64,000 nt of DNA from Planctomyces sp. (GCA_016795105.1 JAEUIH010000021.1:34903-98902); one strand, 5' to 3'. Numbered from the stretch's first letter, positions 45,304 to 55,175 are shown. The notes: a model not told the origin generated them from the letters alone. Made by a program: numbers and translations.

Positions 45304-46137
45304 GTGAACCGCAACATCCTGTTACTCTCGATTGTTGTGAGCTCCCTTTCCGCGTTCGCGGATACCGCCAGTGCGGGAATTCCGATTCCCATCCTTTATG
45401 GCGACGGCGAAGAAATTAAGGACGTCGGCGAGGTTCCTCCGGAGGTCGCGCGATCTCTGGCGGATGAGTTAGGCGCCCAGGTGAGAGTGGGGTTTCTGTA
45501 TCATCGTTTCCATATCTTCTGGCTTGACGCGTGGACTTCAAACGGCCGTCATGTTTTGTACTCGGGTGATAAGTATTGGACCCCCACTTCTTCAGAATGG
45601 CCAAACATCATTGGCGGGGACCCTGCTGAAAAATTTGGAATACCACTGTTGTACCGCATCCCTCCGATTTTGGGGATCCTGTCATGTGTGCTCGTATTGT
45701 GGGTGGTGGCGGAAGTCAGCATGAAGAGTGATGTTCAAAAGCTCAATAAACTTCTGAACGACAAACGCTATCGGAAATCGATCGAAATAATGTTTGGAGC
45801 CTCCTCCTCCGGAAAACTCGTCACGAAACTGCACGAAGACAGATGGCAACGTGCGATGGATTATTTGCTGGGAGAAGGTATTAGTCATTCGATCGCCGAG
45901 AAGAATCTTCGGGTGCTGGTGGGGTGGGTTCTTGAAAACACAAATCAGCAGATTGATCGAATGTTCGAAGCGGCCTCGATGCATGAACAACAGGGTGAGT
46001 GGGAGACCTGTGCTGCAATTTACTCGCAACTCATTTCATCCCTTCCGGACGATGACGAACGGGTGCCCTATGCGCAAAACTGCCTCGCCGCCGCAAATGC
46101 CAGGCAAACTGTTCACAGTGCACCGGGCGGTCGTTGA
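45304..46137 (+). CDS. Membrane protein of unknown function
   Basis: A protein of 277 residues starting with GTG (45304), preceded by AGGGAG seven bases away. The signal peptide is at 1-24 (VVSSLSAFADTASA). A membrane helix at about 120-140 (RIPPILGILSCVLVLWVVAEV) is followed by a helical cytosolic domain with charged TPR-like turns (AEKNLRVLVGWVLENTN, ASMHEQQGEWETCAAIYSQLISSLPDDDERV). It is not recognised. The gene is bracketed by REP-like repeats on both sides. Confidence 0.65.
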   Translation: MNRNILLLSIVVSSLSAFADTASAGIPIPILYGDGEEIKDVGEVPPEVARSLADELGAQVRVGFLYHRFHIFWLDAWTSNGRHVLYSGDKYWTPTSSEWPNIIGGDPAEKFGIPLLYRIPPILGILSCVLVLWVVAEVSMKSDVQKLNKLLNDKRYRKSIEIMFGASSSGKLVTKLHEDRWQRAMDYLLGEGISHSIAEKNLRVLVGWVLENTNQQIDRMFEAASMHEQQGEWETCAAIYSQLISSLPDDDERVPYAQNCLAAANARQTVHSAPGGR

Positions 46138-46144
46138 GATGTAT

Positions 46145-46207
46145 TGCGCAGACGCCTGCGGCTCGCCGTTAAACTTGCGCAGACGCCTGCGGCTCGCCGC
46201 TAAACTG
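46145..46207. repeat. Two REP-like palindromic units next to the sigma-54 activator
   Basis: Two units (about 46145-46173 and 46176-46207) in the same orientation, carrying GACGCCTGCGGCTCGCCG. They reach to within a few bases of the stop codon of the minus-strand activator gene. Together with the copies at 44.27 and 45.05 kb there are seven copies in less than 2 kb. Confidence 0.8.
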
Positions 46208-46210
46208 GCA

Positions 46211-47251
46211 CTATCGAGACTCAGCGGTCAGGCCGTGGTCTTCGATTTTCTTGTGCAGGGTATTCCGGTTGATCCCAAGCCGAGTCGCGGTGCGGGTCTG
46301 GACGCCCTGGCATTGCCTGAGCACCTGCAGAATCAATTCTTTTTCAACCAGATTCACAACCTGATTGTAGACATCCGAAGAGTCTTCTCCGATCTCGGCA
46401 ATTCTTCGGCTGACGAGTTCGGTGCAGAGGGATTCAAGATCTTCGGCCGCACGTCGCCCAATCCGGACTGGCGCCAGGCCTCGCACATGCTGAGGCAGCA
46501 AATCGGCCGTGATTTCATTTGATGAGGACAGCACAAGAGCGCGTTCGATGTAGTTTTGCAGCTCACGTACGTTTCCAGGCCAGTCGTACTGGACGAGATA
46601 TCGCAGAGCATCGGCCGTCATTTGCGGGACCGGCAGGCCGTTTGCAAGCGAGTATCTCCGGACAAAGAATGTGACCAGGTCAGGGATATCGTCTGATCGC
46701 TCTCGCAATGCAGGCAGATAAATGGGAATGACGTTCAATCGGTAAAACAGGTCCTCCCGAAACTTGCCTCGCTGAATTTCATCCTGCAGATCAACGTTCG
46801 TTGCGGCAATCACTCGAGTGTCAACTCGAATGGTACGCGTGTCTCCCACGCGTTCGAATTCGTGCTCCTGAAGCACTCGCAGCAGTTTTACCTGAAGCTG
46901 ATAACTGACGGAGTTGATTTCATCCAGAAAGATGGTGCCGCCGTGAGCCGCCTCAAAACGGCCTGTCCGGGTCTCGATCGCACTCGTAAATGCGCCTTTT
47001 GCGTGACCGAAAAGCTCACTCTCCAGCAGGCTTTCGGACAATGCTCCGCAATTCACACGGATGAATGGGCCAGTGGCACGCGGGCTGAGTTCGTGCAAGG
47101 CGCGAGCGATGAGCTCTTTGCCGGTGCCCGTTTCGCCCGTGAGCAACACCGTTGCAGAGGTCGATGCCACCTTGCGGGTCATCCGATACACCTCCTGCAT
47201 CGGATCGCTGTTTCCGATAATCCCGCTTATGGAGCCAGATTCCAGTCTCAT
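46211..47251 (-). CDS. Sigma-54-dependent activator without receiver domain
   Basis: A protein of 346 residues made of a sigma-54 AAA+ domain and a Fis-type HTH. Walker A is GETGTGKE (39-46), Walker [10 protein letters not shown] (about 105-112) and the sigma-54-contacting loop is GAFTSA (86-91) rather than the usual GAFTGA. The HTH (about 305-340) contains [19 protein letters not shown]. It lacks any N-terminal receiver or GAF sensor, so control must come from another protein or from its own level. The window shows no sigma-54 promoter that I can support. It is followed downstream by REP-like repeats. Confidence 0.9.
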   Translation of the reverse strand: MRLESGSISGIIGNSDPMQEVYRMTRKVASTSATVLLTGETGTGKELIARALHELSPRATGPFIRVNCGALSESLLESELFGHAKGAFTSAIETRTGRFEAAHGGTIFLDEINSVSYQLQVKLLRVLQEHEFERVGDTRTIRVDTRVIAATNVDLQDEIQRGKFREDLFYRLNVIPIYLPALRERSDDIPDLVTFFVRRYSLANGLPVPQMTADALRYLVQYDWPGNVRELQNYIERALVLSSSNEITADLLPQHVRGLAPVRIGRRAAEDLESLCTELVSRRIAEIGEDSSDVYNQVVNLVEKELILQVLRQCQGVQTRTATRLGINRNTLHKKIEDHGLTAESR

Positions 47252-47526
47252 ATCCGTCTTCCAGCCGTTCCCGTCGTCGCCACCGAAATCTCAAGACCAC
47301 AAAGATCGCGTCTATCGCAGGGACGATCCCAATTTGTATCGAAGACGCTAATAAAGCGTGCTAGTGGTGCACGTTTTTACAGCACATCTTGTGGTTCTAT
47401 GGCGAAAAAACTGTGCTTGCGTGAGATTCTATAGAGACCGGGCCGACTATCCAGAGCACAACTGCCTGTTTTTACCGCTTTCCTAAAACAGGTTGCGGTA
47501 CAAGTGATCAACCGGTTCATTTGGTA

Positions 47527-47931
47527 TTAAAGGCGAATGCGGGAATTTCCCTGGGCGGTGGATCGTCGTTGGCCACTTTGCAGGCGCTGTTTTGAGGCTT
47601 CAAGGCGTTGGAGGATGTCGCTGCTCTGACCTGGAAACGCATCGGTGGGCTCAATGATCTGCTGAAGTTCTTCCGAGATCATCTGTTGGTTCCCCGAATC
47701 GAGCTGCTTCTTGACCACAAGGGCAAAGTCACGGACTTCTGCTCGGAATTGGCGTTTGAGAACCGCCATGGTGATTCCGACACCGGCTCCGGCGCTCATC
47801 AAAACGGCCATTACAACAAACACAATTGCGCACCATTTCCTCATCCAGCGGATGTCGCGAACATCCGAGACCAGCCAGCCCCAGAGCATCCAGGCTGCGA
47901 AGAGCAGAAGAAATACGGGAATGAGTGCCAT
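47527..47931 (-). CDS. Small membrane protein of unknown function
   Basis: A protein of 134 residues with two membrane helices (about 1-22 and 33-58) and a polar helical tail (SEELQQIIEPTDAFPGQSSDILQRLEASKQRLQ) with coiled-coil character. No family is recognised. It is divergent from the lysine-operon genes, with 153 bases between. Confidence 0.6.
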   Translation of the reverse strand: MALIPVFLLLFAAWMLWGWLVSDVRDIRWMRKWCAIVFVVMAVLMSAGAGVGITMAVLKRQFRAEVRDFALVVKKQLDSGNQQMISEELQQIIEPTDAFPGQSSDILQRLEASKQRLQSGQRRSTAQGNSRIRL

Positions 47932-48084
47932 ACGTTGGTTTTCGGCGAATTTGAGGATTCACGTCGTCTTCGGTTCGATAAGGGTGAAAGTTTCGTTCGG
48001 ATTCTGTTTTGGGAGACGTTGCTTTCCTGAAAGCTTCGGTGAACACTACGACCAACAGAACCCGCAGATGTTGAAGGAGTCGCC

Positions 48085-49452
48085 ATGTCATCTCGACGCG
48101 ATCATGATTCACAGCAACAAAATTCCGTTCAGAAGAGCTGGAGCCCGCAACCTGCCGGGACAAGCTGGATTCAAAAGCAGATTCAGTCGTTTCGTGAAGA
48201 GAATTCCACAGTGGGACTGGTAGAGCAGCTCCTGAAGGAACACAGTGGGAGTCGCCTGTTCGACTGGGTTGATCATTTGATTCTGAAAAGCATTGACGGC
48301 ATAGGGGAAGCCGGATTTCTGGCCACCGGAGAGGGATGGTTTGAACATCCGGATGCGCTTTTGCCGGCGGTCCGCCATGGAGCCGAGAATCGAATGTCGA
48401 TTCGAGTGGATTCGGTGAGTGATCTGGCAGTCGCCAACAGCCATCGATTTGGAATCAAAATTTCAGGTCAACCGCTCGATCTTCGTCGAATAGCCACATT
48501 TGAGGGATCCTCTGACTGGACGTTTGGTGCCATTGAACGGCATGGCTGCACTGCAGCAACCAGGCTCCCGCAGCTCACCGTCGACCAGAAAATCATGCTG
48601 ACCCTGGTGCGTGAGCGGTTTCGGCACCGGGCTCGACAGTTCAGCAATGAACAGGAAGCCTATCGTGCAGTGCGGGAACTTGTAGAACAAGCGATTGCCG
48701 ACGTGGGACGCGACGTTGCATGTGCACTGTTTTTTGAAGGAGAGCGAGCCTACTGGATGTCTCGCAATCGCGCTGGCCGCATCCAGTACATGCGGCAATG
48801 CGCTCTGGGTCTTGGCTGGGGAAATCATGATCACCACACGTACCGCAGCAGTCGTCACTGTTTCTCGGATCTGATTTCGCTGCTGGAGCTGCTTGGGTTC
48901 CAGTGTCGAGAGCGATTCTACGCTGGTGCAGAAGCAGGGTGGGGGGCTCAGGTGCTGGAACAGCCGGTTGCAGGTGTCGTGATTTTTGCGGATGTTGACA
49001 TGGCACCGGAAGAAATCGCCAACGACTTTTCACATCAGCCACTCCTTCCGCGTCAACAGCTTGGAACAATCGGATTGTGGTGTGCTCTTCACGGAGAAGC
49101 CATGTTTCAGGCTGGTATGCATCATCTCGAATGTCAATACGATTTTGATGGGGCTCGAGCGCAGCTGGAAGAACTGGGCGTGAAATGCATGAAGCCCTTT
49201 ACGGACTTTCCGTTTTTGCGTCAGTGTTTCACGGAAGGCGAACGGTGGCCGATTCGTCCCGACAGAATTGAACGAGCTCTCCGGAATCAGTTGATTACCG
49301 AAGCTCAGGCTCAGAAGTTTCTTCAGGAAGGTGCCGTTGGTTCTCATCTTGAGGTACTGGAACGGAACGATGGTTACAGAGGATTCAACCAGACCGGGAT
49401 TAATGACATTATCCGAAAGACGGATCCTCGCTTTCTATCTCCAACCGGTTAA
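48085..49452 (+). CDS. Unknown protein, first gene of a probable lysine-catabolic operon; possible VOC-type metalloenzyme
   Basis: A protein of 455 residues with no confident family. It has a pattern seen in vicinal-oxygen-chelate (VOC) dioxygenases: a His cluster (His248, His250, His251 in NHDHHTYRSS), a second (His346-His347 in GMHHLECQYDF) and a Glu near the end (Glu423 or Glu426 in HLEVLERNDGYRG). Such enzymes bind Fe(II) with two His and one Glu. Following the two lysine-pathway genes, a role on 2-oxoadipate or a related acid is possible but is inference. The start is well set by AAGGAG before the ATG at 48085. It is not the DUF1338/HglS family by eye. Confidence 0.75.
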   Translation: MSSRRDHDSQQQNSVQKSWSPQPAGTSWIQKQIQSFREENSTVGLVEQLLKEHSGSRLFDWVDHLILKSIDGIGEAGFLATGEGWFEHPDALLPAVRHGAENRMSIRVDSVSDLAVANSHRFGIKISGQPLDLRRIATFEGSSDWTFGAIERHGCTAATRLPQLTVDQKIMLTLVRERFRHRARQFSNEQEAYRAVRELVEQAIADVGRDVACALFFEGERAYWMSRNRAGRIQYMRQCALGLGWGNHDHHTYRSSRHCFSDLISLLELLGFQCRERFYAGAEAGWGAQVLEQPVAGVVIFADVDMAPEEIANDFSHQPLLPRQQLGTIGLWCALHGEAMFQAGMHHLECQYDFDGARAQLEELGVKCMKPFTDFPFLRQCFTEGERWPIRPDRIERALRNQLITEAQAQKFLQEGAVGSHLEVLERNDGYRGFNQTGINDIIRKTDPRFLSPTG

Positions 49453-49523
49453 CCTCGAAATTCAATACCAGTCCATCTGTTCCATCGTCGACTCAAGCCA
49501 TTTCATCACCGAGGAGGACCGTT

Positions 49524-50678
49524 ATGCATCGGGTACTCGTGCTGGGGGCCGGAAAAATTGGGCGAGCCATAGCCTGCTTTCTGCAGCAATCAGGTGACTA
49601 TGACGTCCGAGTGGCGGACAGCAGTCAGGATGCTTTGTCACATGTTGCCGGAATGGCTCCGGTGGACACAGTTGTCGCGGATGCGTCTGATGCCGGGCAG
49701 CTTCGACGGCTGATGAGGGATCGTGATTCCGTGCTGTCGGCGATGAGTTTTGCATTCAATCCCGGAATTGCTCAGGCTGCAATGGCCACCTCGACAAGTT
49801 ACTTCGATCTGACGGAAGACGTAACGACAACCCGTGCAGTTCGAAAGCTGTCCGGCGACTGTCCGACCGGTTGTATTCTGATGCCTCAGTGCGGGCTTGC
49901 CCCGGGGTTCATCTCGATTGCTGCTCAGCACCTGGCGTCGCAGTACCAGTCTCTCGATCATGTCCACATGCGAGTCGGTGCGTTGCCGTTGTTTCCAAAC
50001 AATGCGCTCAAGTACAATCTGACATGGTCGACTGACGGGCTCATCAATGAATACTGCAATCCCTGTGAGGCGATTCACGCCGGACGGCTGGTGGAAGTTT
50101 TGCCTCTCGAAGGATATGAACAGTTTTCTCTGGATGGTGTTCACTACGAGGCATTCAACACATCTGGAGGACTTGGTAGTCTGTGTGAATCGCTGAACGG
50201 AAAAGTCCGGGAGCTCAACTATCGAACAGTCCGTTACCACGGACACCGCGACTTAATGAAGTTCCTCCTGAATGACCTTCGAATGTCCGAAAAACGAAAT
50301 TTGCTTAAGGAGATTCTGGAAGACGCTATCCCGGTGACGTGGCAGGACGTCGTCATTACGTTTGTAACGGTGGCTGGTCTGAGAAATGGCCAGTTTGTGC
50401 AAATGAGTGATGCCCGAAAGGTGTACCATCAGTATATCGGAGGTCGACACTGGGGCGCGATCCAGCTGACGACCGCGGCAGGAATTTGTGCGGTCCTGGA
50501 TCTGCATGTACATGGTAAACTTCCGGCGACAGGATTTGTTCGGCAGGAAGAAACAAACTTCCAGGACTTTATCGACAATCGCTTTGGCAGCCATTTCTCC
50601 GCTGATACTCAACTCAGAATTGATCGGATCGCCGAAGGGCATTCCGACAGCTATGCAACAGGAAGTCTGGAACCATGA
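49524..50678 (+). CDS. Saccharopine dehydrogenase-like protein, probably L-lysine 6-dehydrogenase
   Basis: A protein of 384 residues. The N-terminal Rossmann fold has VLGAGKIGRAIACF (about 5-18), and the C-terminal domain has MPQCGLAPGFISI, FNTSGGLGSLCESL and RTVRYHGHRDLMKFLL, which resemble the lysine 6-dehydrogenases of Geobacillus-type bacteria more than saccharopine reductases. It would oxidise L-lysine with NAD+ to alpha-aminoadipate semialdehyde. A strong GAGGAGG precedes the ATG by six bases. The gene overlaps the next start as ATGA, so its product and the dehydrogenase that follows are tightly linked. Confidence 0.85.
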   Translation: MHRVLVLGAGKIGRAIACFLQQSGDYDVRVADSSQDALSHVAGMAPVDTVVADASDAGQLRRLMRDRDSVLSAMSFAFNPGIAQAAMATSTSYFDLTEDVTTTRAVRKLSGDCPTGCILMPQCGLAPGFISIAAQHLASQYQSLDHVHMRVGALPLFPNNALKYNLTWSTDGLINEYCNPCEAIHAGRLVEVLPLEGYEQFSLDGVHYEAFNTSGGLGSLCESLNGKVRELNYRTVRYHGHRDLMKFLLNDLRMSEKRNLLKEILEDAIPVTWQDVVITFVTVAGLRNGQFVQMSDARKVYHQYIGGRHWGAIQLTTAAGICAVLDLHVHGKLPATGFVRQEETNFQDFIDNRFGSHFSADTQLRIDRIAEGHSDSYATGSLEP

Positions 50679-52207
50679 ATACTCTGACCTCTGTACTCAA
50701 TCAGCTTGGACTGAACTCCTCGCCGTCCGGTCTGCTGATTGGAGACAGTCAACGTCAAAGTGGTGGCGAGTTGATTCGTGTCGTTTCTCCAGTGGACGGA
50801 GCAATTCTGGCAGAGATTCCCGCTGCAACACCGGATGACCTGAGTGTTGCAGTGTCAGCCGCGCAGGAAGCATTTCGTGAGTGGCGAATCGTCCCGGCAC
50901 CGGTTCGTGGCGAGTTTGTGCGTCGCTTCGGAGAGCTTCTCAGGCAGCACAAATCGGATCTCGCGACACTGGTCTCACTCGAAGCCGGAAAGATTCAGGC
51001 TGAGGCAGCGGGTGAGGTTCAGGAGATGATTGATATTTGTGACTATGCCACGGGGCTGAGCCGACAGCTGTTTGGGCTGACGATTGCGACGGAGCGTCCA
51101 AGTCACAGAATGATGGAACAATGGCACCCACTGGGACCCGTTGGAATTATATCGGCCTTTAATTTTCCGGTGGCAGTCTGGGCATGGAATGCTGCTCTCG
51201 CACTCGTCTGCGGAAACACTCTTGTCTGGAAGCCATCGGAAAAAACTCCACTCACGGCCATCGCCAGCCATCATCTTCTGATGAAGGCTGCAGATGGAAT
51301 GAATTCAGTGCCGAATGCCGTCTCGTCGGTGGTCATTGGAAGAAGCTCCATCGGAAAAGCAATGTCCGGAGACAAAAGACTGCCATTGATCTCTGCCACC
51401 GGCAGCGTTGCGATGGGGAAGTCCGTAGCCCAGATTGCAGCGGCTCGGCTTGGACGCACTCTTCTGGAACTCGGTGGGAACAATGCCTGCATTGTGACCC
51501 CAACAGCGGACCTGGAACTTGCGGTTCGTGGGATCGTTTTCTCCGCAGTCGGCACCTGTGGGCAACGATGCACATCCTTGAGGCGCCTGATCGTACATGA
51601 ATCGATCGCGGAAAAACTCATTGCGAGGCTGAAGACTGCCTATGCATCGCTGCCAATCGGAAATCCTCTTGAAGCTCGAACACTCGTTGGGCCCCTGATT
51701 GATGAATCAGCACTCGACAGAATGATGTCTGCCCTCGATGAAGCTCGACATGAAGGCGGAACAGTCTTTGGCGGAGAGATCATTCGGAATGGAGTCCCAT
51801 CGGGTGGGCACTATGTTTGTCCGGCGATTGTTGAGATGCCTCAACACTCGGACATCATGTATCAGGAGACATTTGCACCAGTGCTCTACGTGATCCGCTA
51901 TCAAACACTTGATCAGGCGATTGCTCTTCAGAACTGCGTGACTCAGGGGCTGGCGTCCTCCATCTTTACGAATGATCTGCGAGAAGCAGAATCGTTTCTT
52001 TCCGCTGCCGGCAGTGATTGCGGAATCGCCAATGTCAATATTGGTCCAAGCGGTGCCGAGATTGGCGGGGCATTCGGAGGTGAAAAGGAGACGGGGGGAG
52101 GCCGTGAATCCGGATCTGACAGCTGGAAGAACTATATGCGTCGAGCGACCAACACAATCAACTATGGGTCGGATCTGCCTCTGGCCCAGGGAATCCGCTT
52201 CACTTAG
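50675..52207 (+). CDS. ALDH7-type alpha-aminoadipate semialdehyde dehydrogenase
   Basis: A protein of 510 residues of the aldehyde dehydrogenase family. The catalytic Cys299 is in TCGQRCTS and the general base Glu265 in LLELGGNNA; this LELGGNNA sequence is typical of ALDH7 (antiquitin). FNFPVAVWAWN and KPSEKTPLTA mark the NAD-binding part. It would oxidise alpha-aminoadipate semialdehyde (in balance with piperideine-6-carboxylate) to alpha-aminoadipate, the step after lysine 6-dehydrogenase. Start: the ATG overlaps the previous stop by four bases. The next step, aminoadipate to 2-oxoadipate, is not assigned here. Confidence 0.9.
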   Translation: MNTLTSVLNQLGLNSSPSGLLIGDSQRQSGGELIRVVSPVDGAILAEIPAATPDDLSVAVSAAQEAFREWRIVPAPVRGEFVRRFGELLRQHKSDLATLVSLEAGKIQAEAAGEVQEMIDICDYATGLSRQLFGLTIATERPSHRMMEQWHPLGPVGIISAFNFPVAVWAWNAALALVCGNTLVWKPSEKTPLTAIASHHLLMKAADGMNSVPNAVSSVVIGRSSIGKAMSGDKRLPLISATGSVAMGKSVAQIAAARLGRTLLELGGNNACIVTPTADLELAVRGIVFSAVGTCGQRCTSLRRLIVHESIAEKLIARLKTAYASLPIGNPLEARTLVGPLIDESALDRMMSALDEARHEGGTVFGGEIIRNGVPSGGHYVCPAIVEMPQHSDIMYQETFAPVLYVIRYQTLDQAIALQNCVTQGLASSIFTNDLREAESFLSAAGSDCGIANVNIGPSGAEIGGAFGGEKETGGGRESGSDSWKNYMRRATNTINYGSDLPLAQGIRFT

Positions 52208-52217
52208 AAATCGGTGT

Positions 52218-53174
52218 CTAGACGCGACCTGATCGCGGCTCCGCCTGAGCTCGGCCGGCATAAAGCAAACCCAGGATCCCGAGTCCATAGAATGTGTATT
52301 CTACGTCTGGCTGGGAATCCCAGCTTGCTCCACGGAAACCACCGTCCTCGACTTCAATCGACCCCGCGAGCCAATCCAGAATCTTGTCCGGGGAGATCAG
52401 GTCGCGACGATTCAGATCGTGTGCCGTGAGAAGAGCTGTGAATGTTGAGAGGCCATCTGCAAATGGAATGCGTGTGTTCGCCTGAAAGCCCCCTTCCGGG
52501 CTGATGACATCTGTCAGAAATCCAAGAATGTCATCACTCATGTCATCATCGAGTGCTCTGAGATTTCTTAAAAGTGCAGTCGCTGCAGCCGTGGGATTCG
52601 TGCCGCTGCGTTTCATCGGAGCGATCTCAACAAATCCGCCATCGTCTCTCTGCCGATCATAGAGGAACTGGATGAGAGCGTTGCGTCGAGGAACCTGGCG
52701 TCCGATCATTTCATAGGTCAATGCCGTCATGAATGACTGATATGTACTCCCGGCGGCACCTTCAGTTGTCTTCGCATATCCTCCATCACCAACTCGATGG
52801 CGTTCAAGGTTGACCGCGATTCGGTCTGCAAAGTCAGAAGGAGCATCACTGAGCAGGTCAATGCCGATGGATGCCTGAACGACCAGGGCGCTGTAGAGCC
52901 AGCTGAGCAGGTCGATGACACCGAGATCGAGTGGGTTTAGGCCGCGAAGGTAATCAGCAACGCGGCTGGCGGATTCCTCCGTTAACCCACCCGACACCGC
53001 CAGAGCACGTACGGCAAATCCAGTATAATAGAGGTCTGAACCTCCTTCACGGCCCCGAAATCCGCCTTCGGAGGCCTGCTGAGCCAATAGAAAGCGTCGA
53101 TGACGTTCGATGCGATCCGGCGTGACTTCGCGGAGGCCGCGAGCCACTCGATCTGCAAGTTCGAACAAATACAT
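52218..53174 (-). CDS. Prenyltransferase beta-subunit-like alpha-alpha toroid protein
   Basis: A protein of 318 residues with repeating prenyltransferase/terpenoid cyclase units (GGFRGREGGSDLYYTGFAVRAL, DGGYAKTTEGAAGSTYQSF, DGGFVEIAPM, EGGFQANTRIPFADGLSTF, DGGFRGASWDSQPDVEYTF). The classical zinc ligands Asp-Cys-His of protein prenyltransferase beta subunits look incomplete: only Asp positions are clear. It is therefore probably not a protein farnesyltransferase but a related toroid found in planctomycetes, function unknown. It converges with the ALDH gene at a gap of 10 bases and is divergent from guaA. Confidence 0.8.
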   Translation of the reverse strand: MYLFELADRVARGLREVTPDRIERHRRFLLAQQASEGGFRGREGGSDLYYTGFAVRALAVSGGLTEESASRVADYLRGLNPLDLGVIDLLSWLYSALVVQASIGIDLLSDAPSDFADRIAVNLERHRVGDGGYAKTTEGAAGSTYQSFMTALTYEMIGRQVPRRNALIQFLYDRQRDDGGFVEIAPMKRSGTNPTAAATALLRNLRALDDDMSDDILGFLTDVISPEGGFQANTRIPFADGLSTFTALLTAHDLNRRDLISPDKILDWLAGSIEVEDGGFRGASWDSQPDVEYTFYGLGILGLLYAGRAQAEPRSGRV

Positions 53175-53418
53175 GAGGATATTTCCTAGTCTTCCTGGGA
53201 ACCCCGCCCGACAGAATTTGTCTGTTCGGTGAGACTTCCCGGAAGCATACAGGGGCGGGTGTTGAGATTCGCCGAATGTTTGCTAAGCTTTTTCGCTTTT
53301 CCCCTCGGCGCTGGCGGGATTCTGCGGACTTCACGGGTGTCGTGTCAATGATGCGATGATTCTCGTTCTCATTTCCGCTCGTCGTTCTGAAAAGCGTGAT
53401 TAATCGAGTACAAATCTG

Positions 53419-54999
53419 ATGACTTCCTCCAGTTTGGCAGGCCGAAGTACTTCCGGCAGTTCTGAAGACCTTGTTCTGGTGATGGACTTTGGCAGTCAGA
53501 CTGCCCAATTGATTGCTCGGCGTGTCCGCGATGCCAACGTGTTTTGCCAGATTGTCCGTCATGACCTGACGGTTGATCGAATCAGGGAACTTCGGCCAAA
53601 GGGGTTAATCCTTTCGGGGGGGCCAGCCAGCGTCTACGGACAGGGCGCTCCCTCAATCGACCCACGTATTCTCGAACTCGACATCCCGATTCTCGGCATC
53701 TGCTACGGCATGCAGCTCACCTGCCATACACTCGGTGGCAAGATCCTGCCGGCATCATCCAGAGAATTTGGTCGCGCTCCCTGCCTGCAGGTGAATTCAT
53801 GTTCTTTGTTTGACGGACTGCCGGGTTCATTCGTTGCATGGATGAGTCATGGCGATCAGGTTGAGCTGTTGTCCGAGGACTTCGAAGTCATTGCATCAAC
53901 TCACACCTGTCCGAATGCGGCGGTGAGGCATCGACGTCGAGCCATATATGGGCTTCAGTTTCATCCGGAGGTGACTCACACAGAGTTCGGTGCTCGGCTG
54001 CTGCAGAACTTCGTTCGCAACATTTGTGGTTGTCGGGGAACATGGCAAATCGCGTCGCTGATTGAGCAGCAGAAGCAGAAGATTCGCGAAATGGTGGGCA
54101 CCAACCGCGTAATCTGCGGACTCTCCGGTGGTGTCGACAGTTCCGTTACGGCGGCTCTGATTTCGCAGGCTATCGGTAAACAACTGTCGTGCATCTTTGT
54201 GGACAACGGTTTGTTGCGAAAAGGCGAGCGAGAACAGGTCGAAGAACAATTCTCAAGCCATTTCAGAACTGACCTCCATGTTGTCGACGCCCGAGACCGT
54301 TTTCTGGACGAATTGAAAGGGGTTTCCGATCCTCAGCAGAAACGCAAAATCATTGGCCGAGTATTCATCGAAGTGTTTCGAGATGAAGCCAAGTCCATCC
54401 CAAATGCTCACTACCTTGCTCAGGGAACCCTCTACCCGGACGTCATCGAATCCGGCGCAAACCCCGATGGCCCGGCCGCCACAATCAAATCTCATCACAA
54501 TGTGGGAGGATTGCCGGAGGAGCTTGGGTTTGAGCTGATTGAACCTCTGAGAGACCTGTTTAAGGATGAGGTCCGACGAATGGGGCTTGAACTGGGCCTG
54601 CCGGAAGCCATGGTCTGGCGTCATCCGTTTCCCGGGCCGGGTCTGGCCGTTCGGTGTCTGGGACCGGTCTCTGAAGACCGACTCAGAATCATTCGTGATG
54701 CGGACGCAATTCTCATCGAAGAACTTCACTCTGCTGGACTCTACCGCACAATCCAACAGGCATTTGTGGTATTGCTGCCGGTTCAGACAGTCGGTGTGAT
54801 GGGTGATGATCGAACGTATGAATACGTGGCTGCGATTCGAGCAATTCAGACAGAAGATTTTATGACGGCGGACTGGTTCCATTTTCCATGGGACATCATG
54901 CAGCGAATTTCGACTCGAATCATCAATTCCGTACGCGGTATCAACCGTGTTGTCTATGACGTAAGTTCGAAGCCACCAGCGACAATCGAGTGGGAATAG
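53419..54999 (+). CDS. guaA: GMP synthase (glutamine-hydrolysing)
   Basis: A protein of 526 residues, the usual length. It makes GMP from XMP, glutamine and ATP. The N-terminal class I amidotransferase has Cys95 ([10 protein letters not shown]) and the His182/Glu184 pair ([10 protein letters not shown]). The ATP pyrophosphatase domain starts [10 protein letters not shown] (234-243), and the C-terminal dimer domain ends [16 protein letters not shown], the canonical GuaA ending. No frameshift or odd feature is seen. Confidence 0.97.
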   Translation: MTSSSLAGRSTSGSSEDLVLVMDFGSQTAQLIARRVRDANVFCQIVRHDLTVDRIRELRPKGLILSGGPASVYGQGAPSIDPRILELDIPILGICYGMQLTCHTLGGKILPASSREFGRAPCLQVNSCSLFDGLPGSFVAWMSHGDQVELLSEDFEVIASTHTCPNAAVRHRRRAIYGLQFHPEVTHTEFGARLLQNFVRNICGCRGTWQIASLIEQQKQKIREMVGTNRVICGLSGGVDSSVTAALISQAIGKQLSCIFVDNGLLRKGEREQVEEQFSSHFRTDLHVVDARDRFLDELKGVSDPQQKRKIIGRVFIEVFRDEAKSIPNAHYLAQGTLYPDVIESGANPDGPAATIKSHHNVGGLPEELGFELIEPLRDLFKDEVRRMGLELGLPEAMVWRHPFPGPGLAVRCLGPVSEDRLRIIRDADAILIEELHSAGLYRTIQQAFVVLLPVQTVGVMGDDRTYEYVAAIRAIQTEDFMTADWFHFPWDIMQRISTRIINSVRGINRVVYDVSSKPPATIEWE

Positions 55000-55072
55000 A
55001 GGGAATTGGCCCGGGCGCTGCCGGATGCAGCTTTTGTGTGACCGTTTGTTGCTGTTTGTGGATGTTGCGGAC

Positions 55073-55089
55073 GGCAGATGCAGTCTGCC
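55073..55089 (+). repeat. Single hairpin of the GNA-loop family
   Basis: Arms GGCAGA(T) and (G)TCTGCC around GCA, preceded by TTGCGGAC. The flank matches the 40-bp units at 32.2 kb, while the stem matches the copy at 55977 with one G-T mismatch. Downstream of guaA. Confidence 0.7.
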
Positions 55090-55175
55090 TGTGACTTTGG
55101 GTGAGCAGTAACTGCTGATCGAGATTCGTTAAATCGCAAATCAGATCGTACAGCCCCAGCAATTAGGTCTCTCAG

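Noticed and set aside
47380..47420. A TGGC...TTGC pattern resembling a sigma-54 promoter
   Set aside because: The spacing between GG and GC is too long (16 bases) for a -24/-12 site.
54253..54882. Minus-strand frame inside guaA
   Set aside because: Antisense to a textbook gene.
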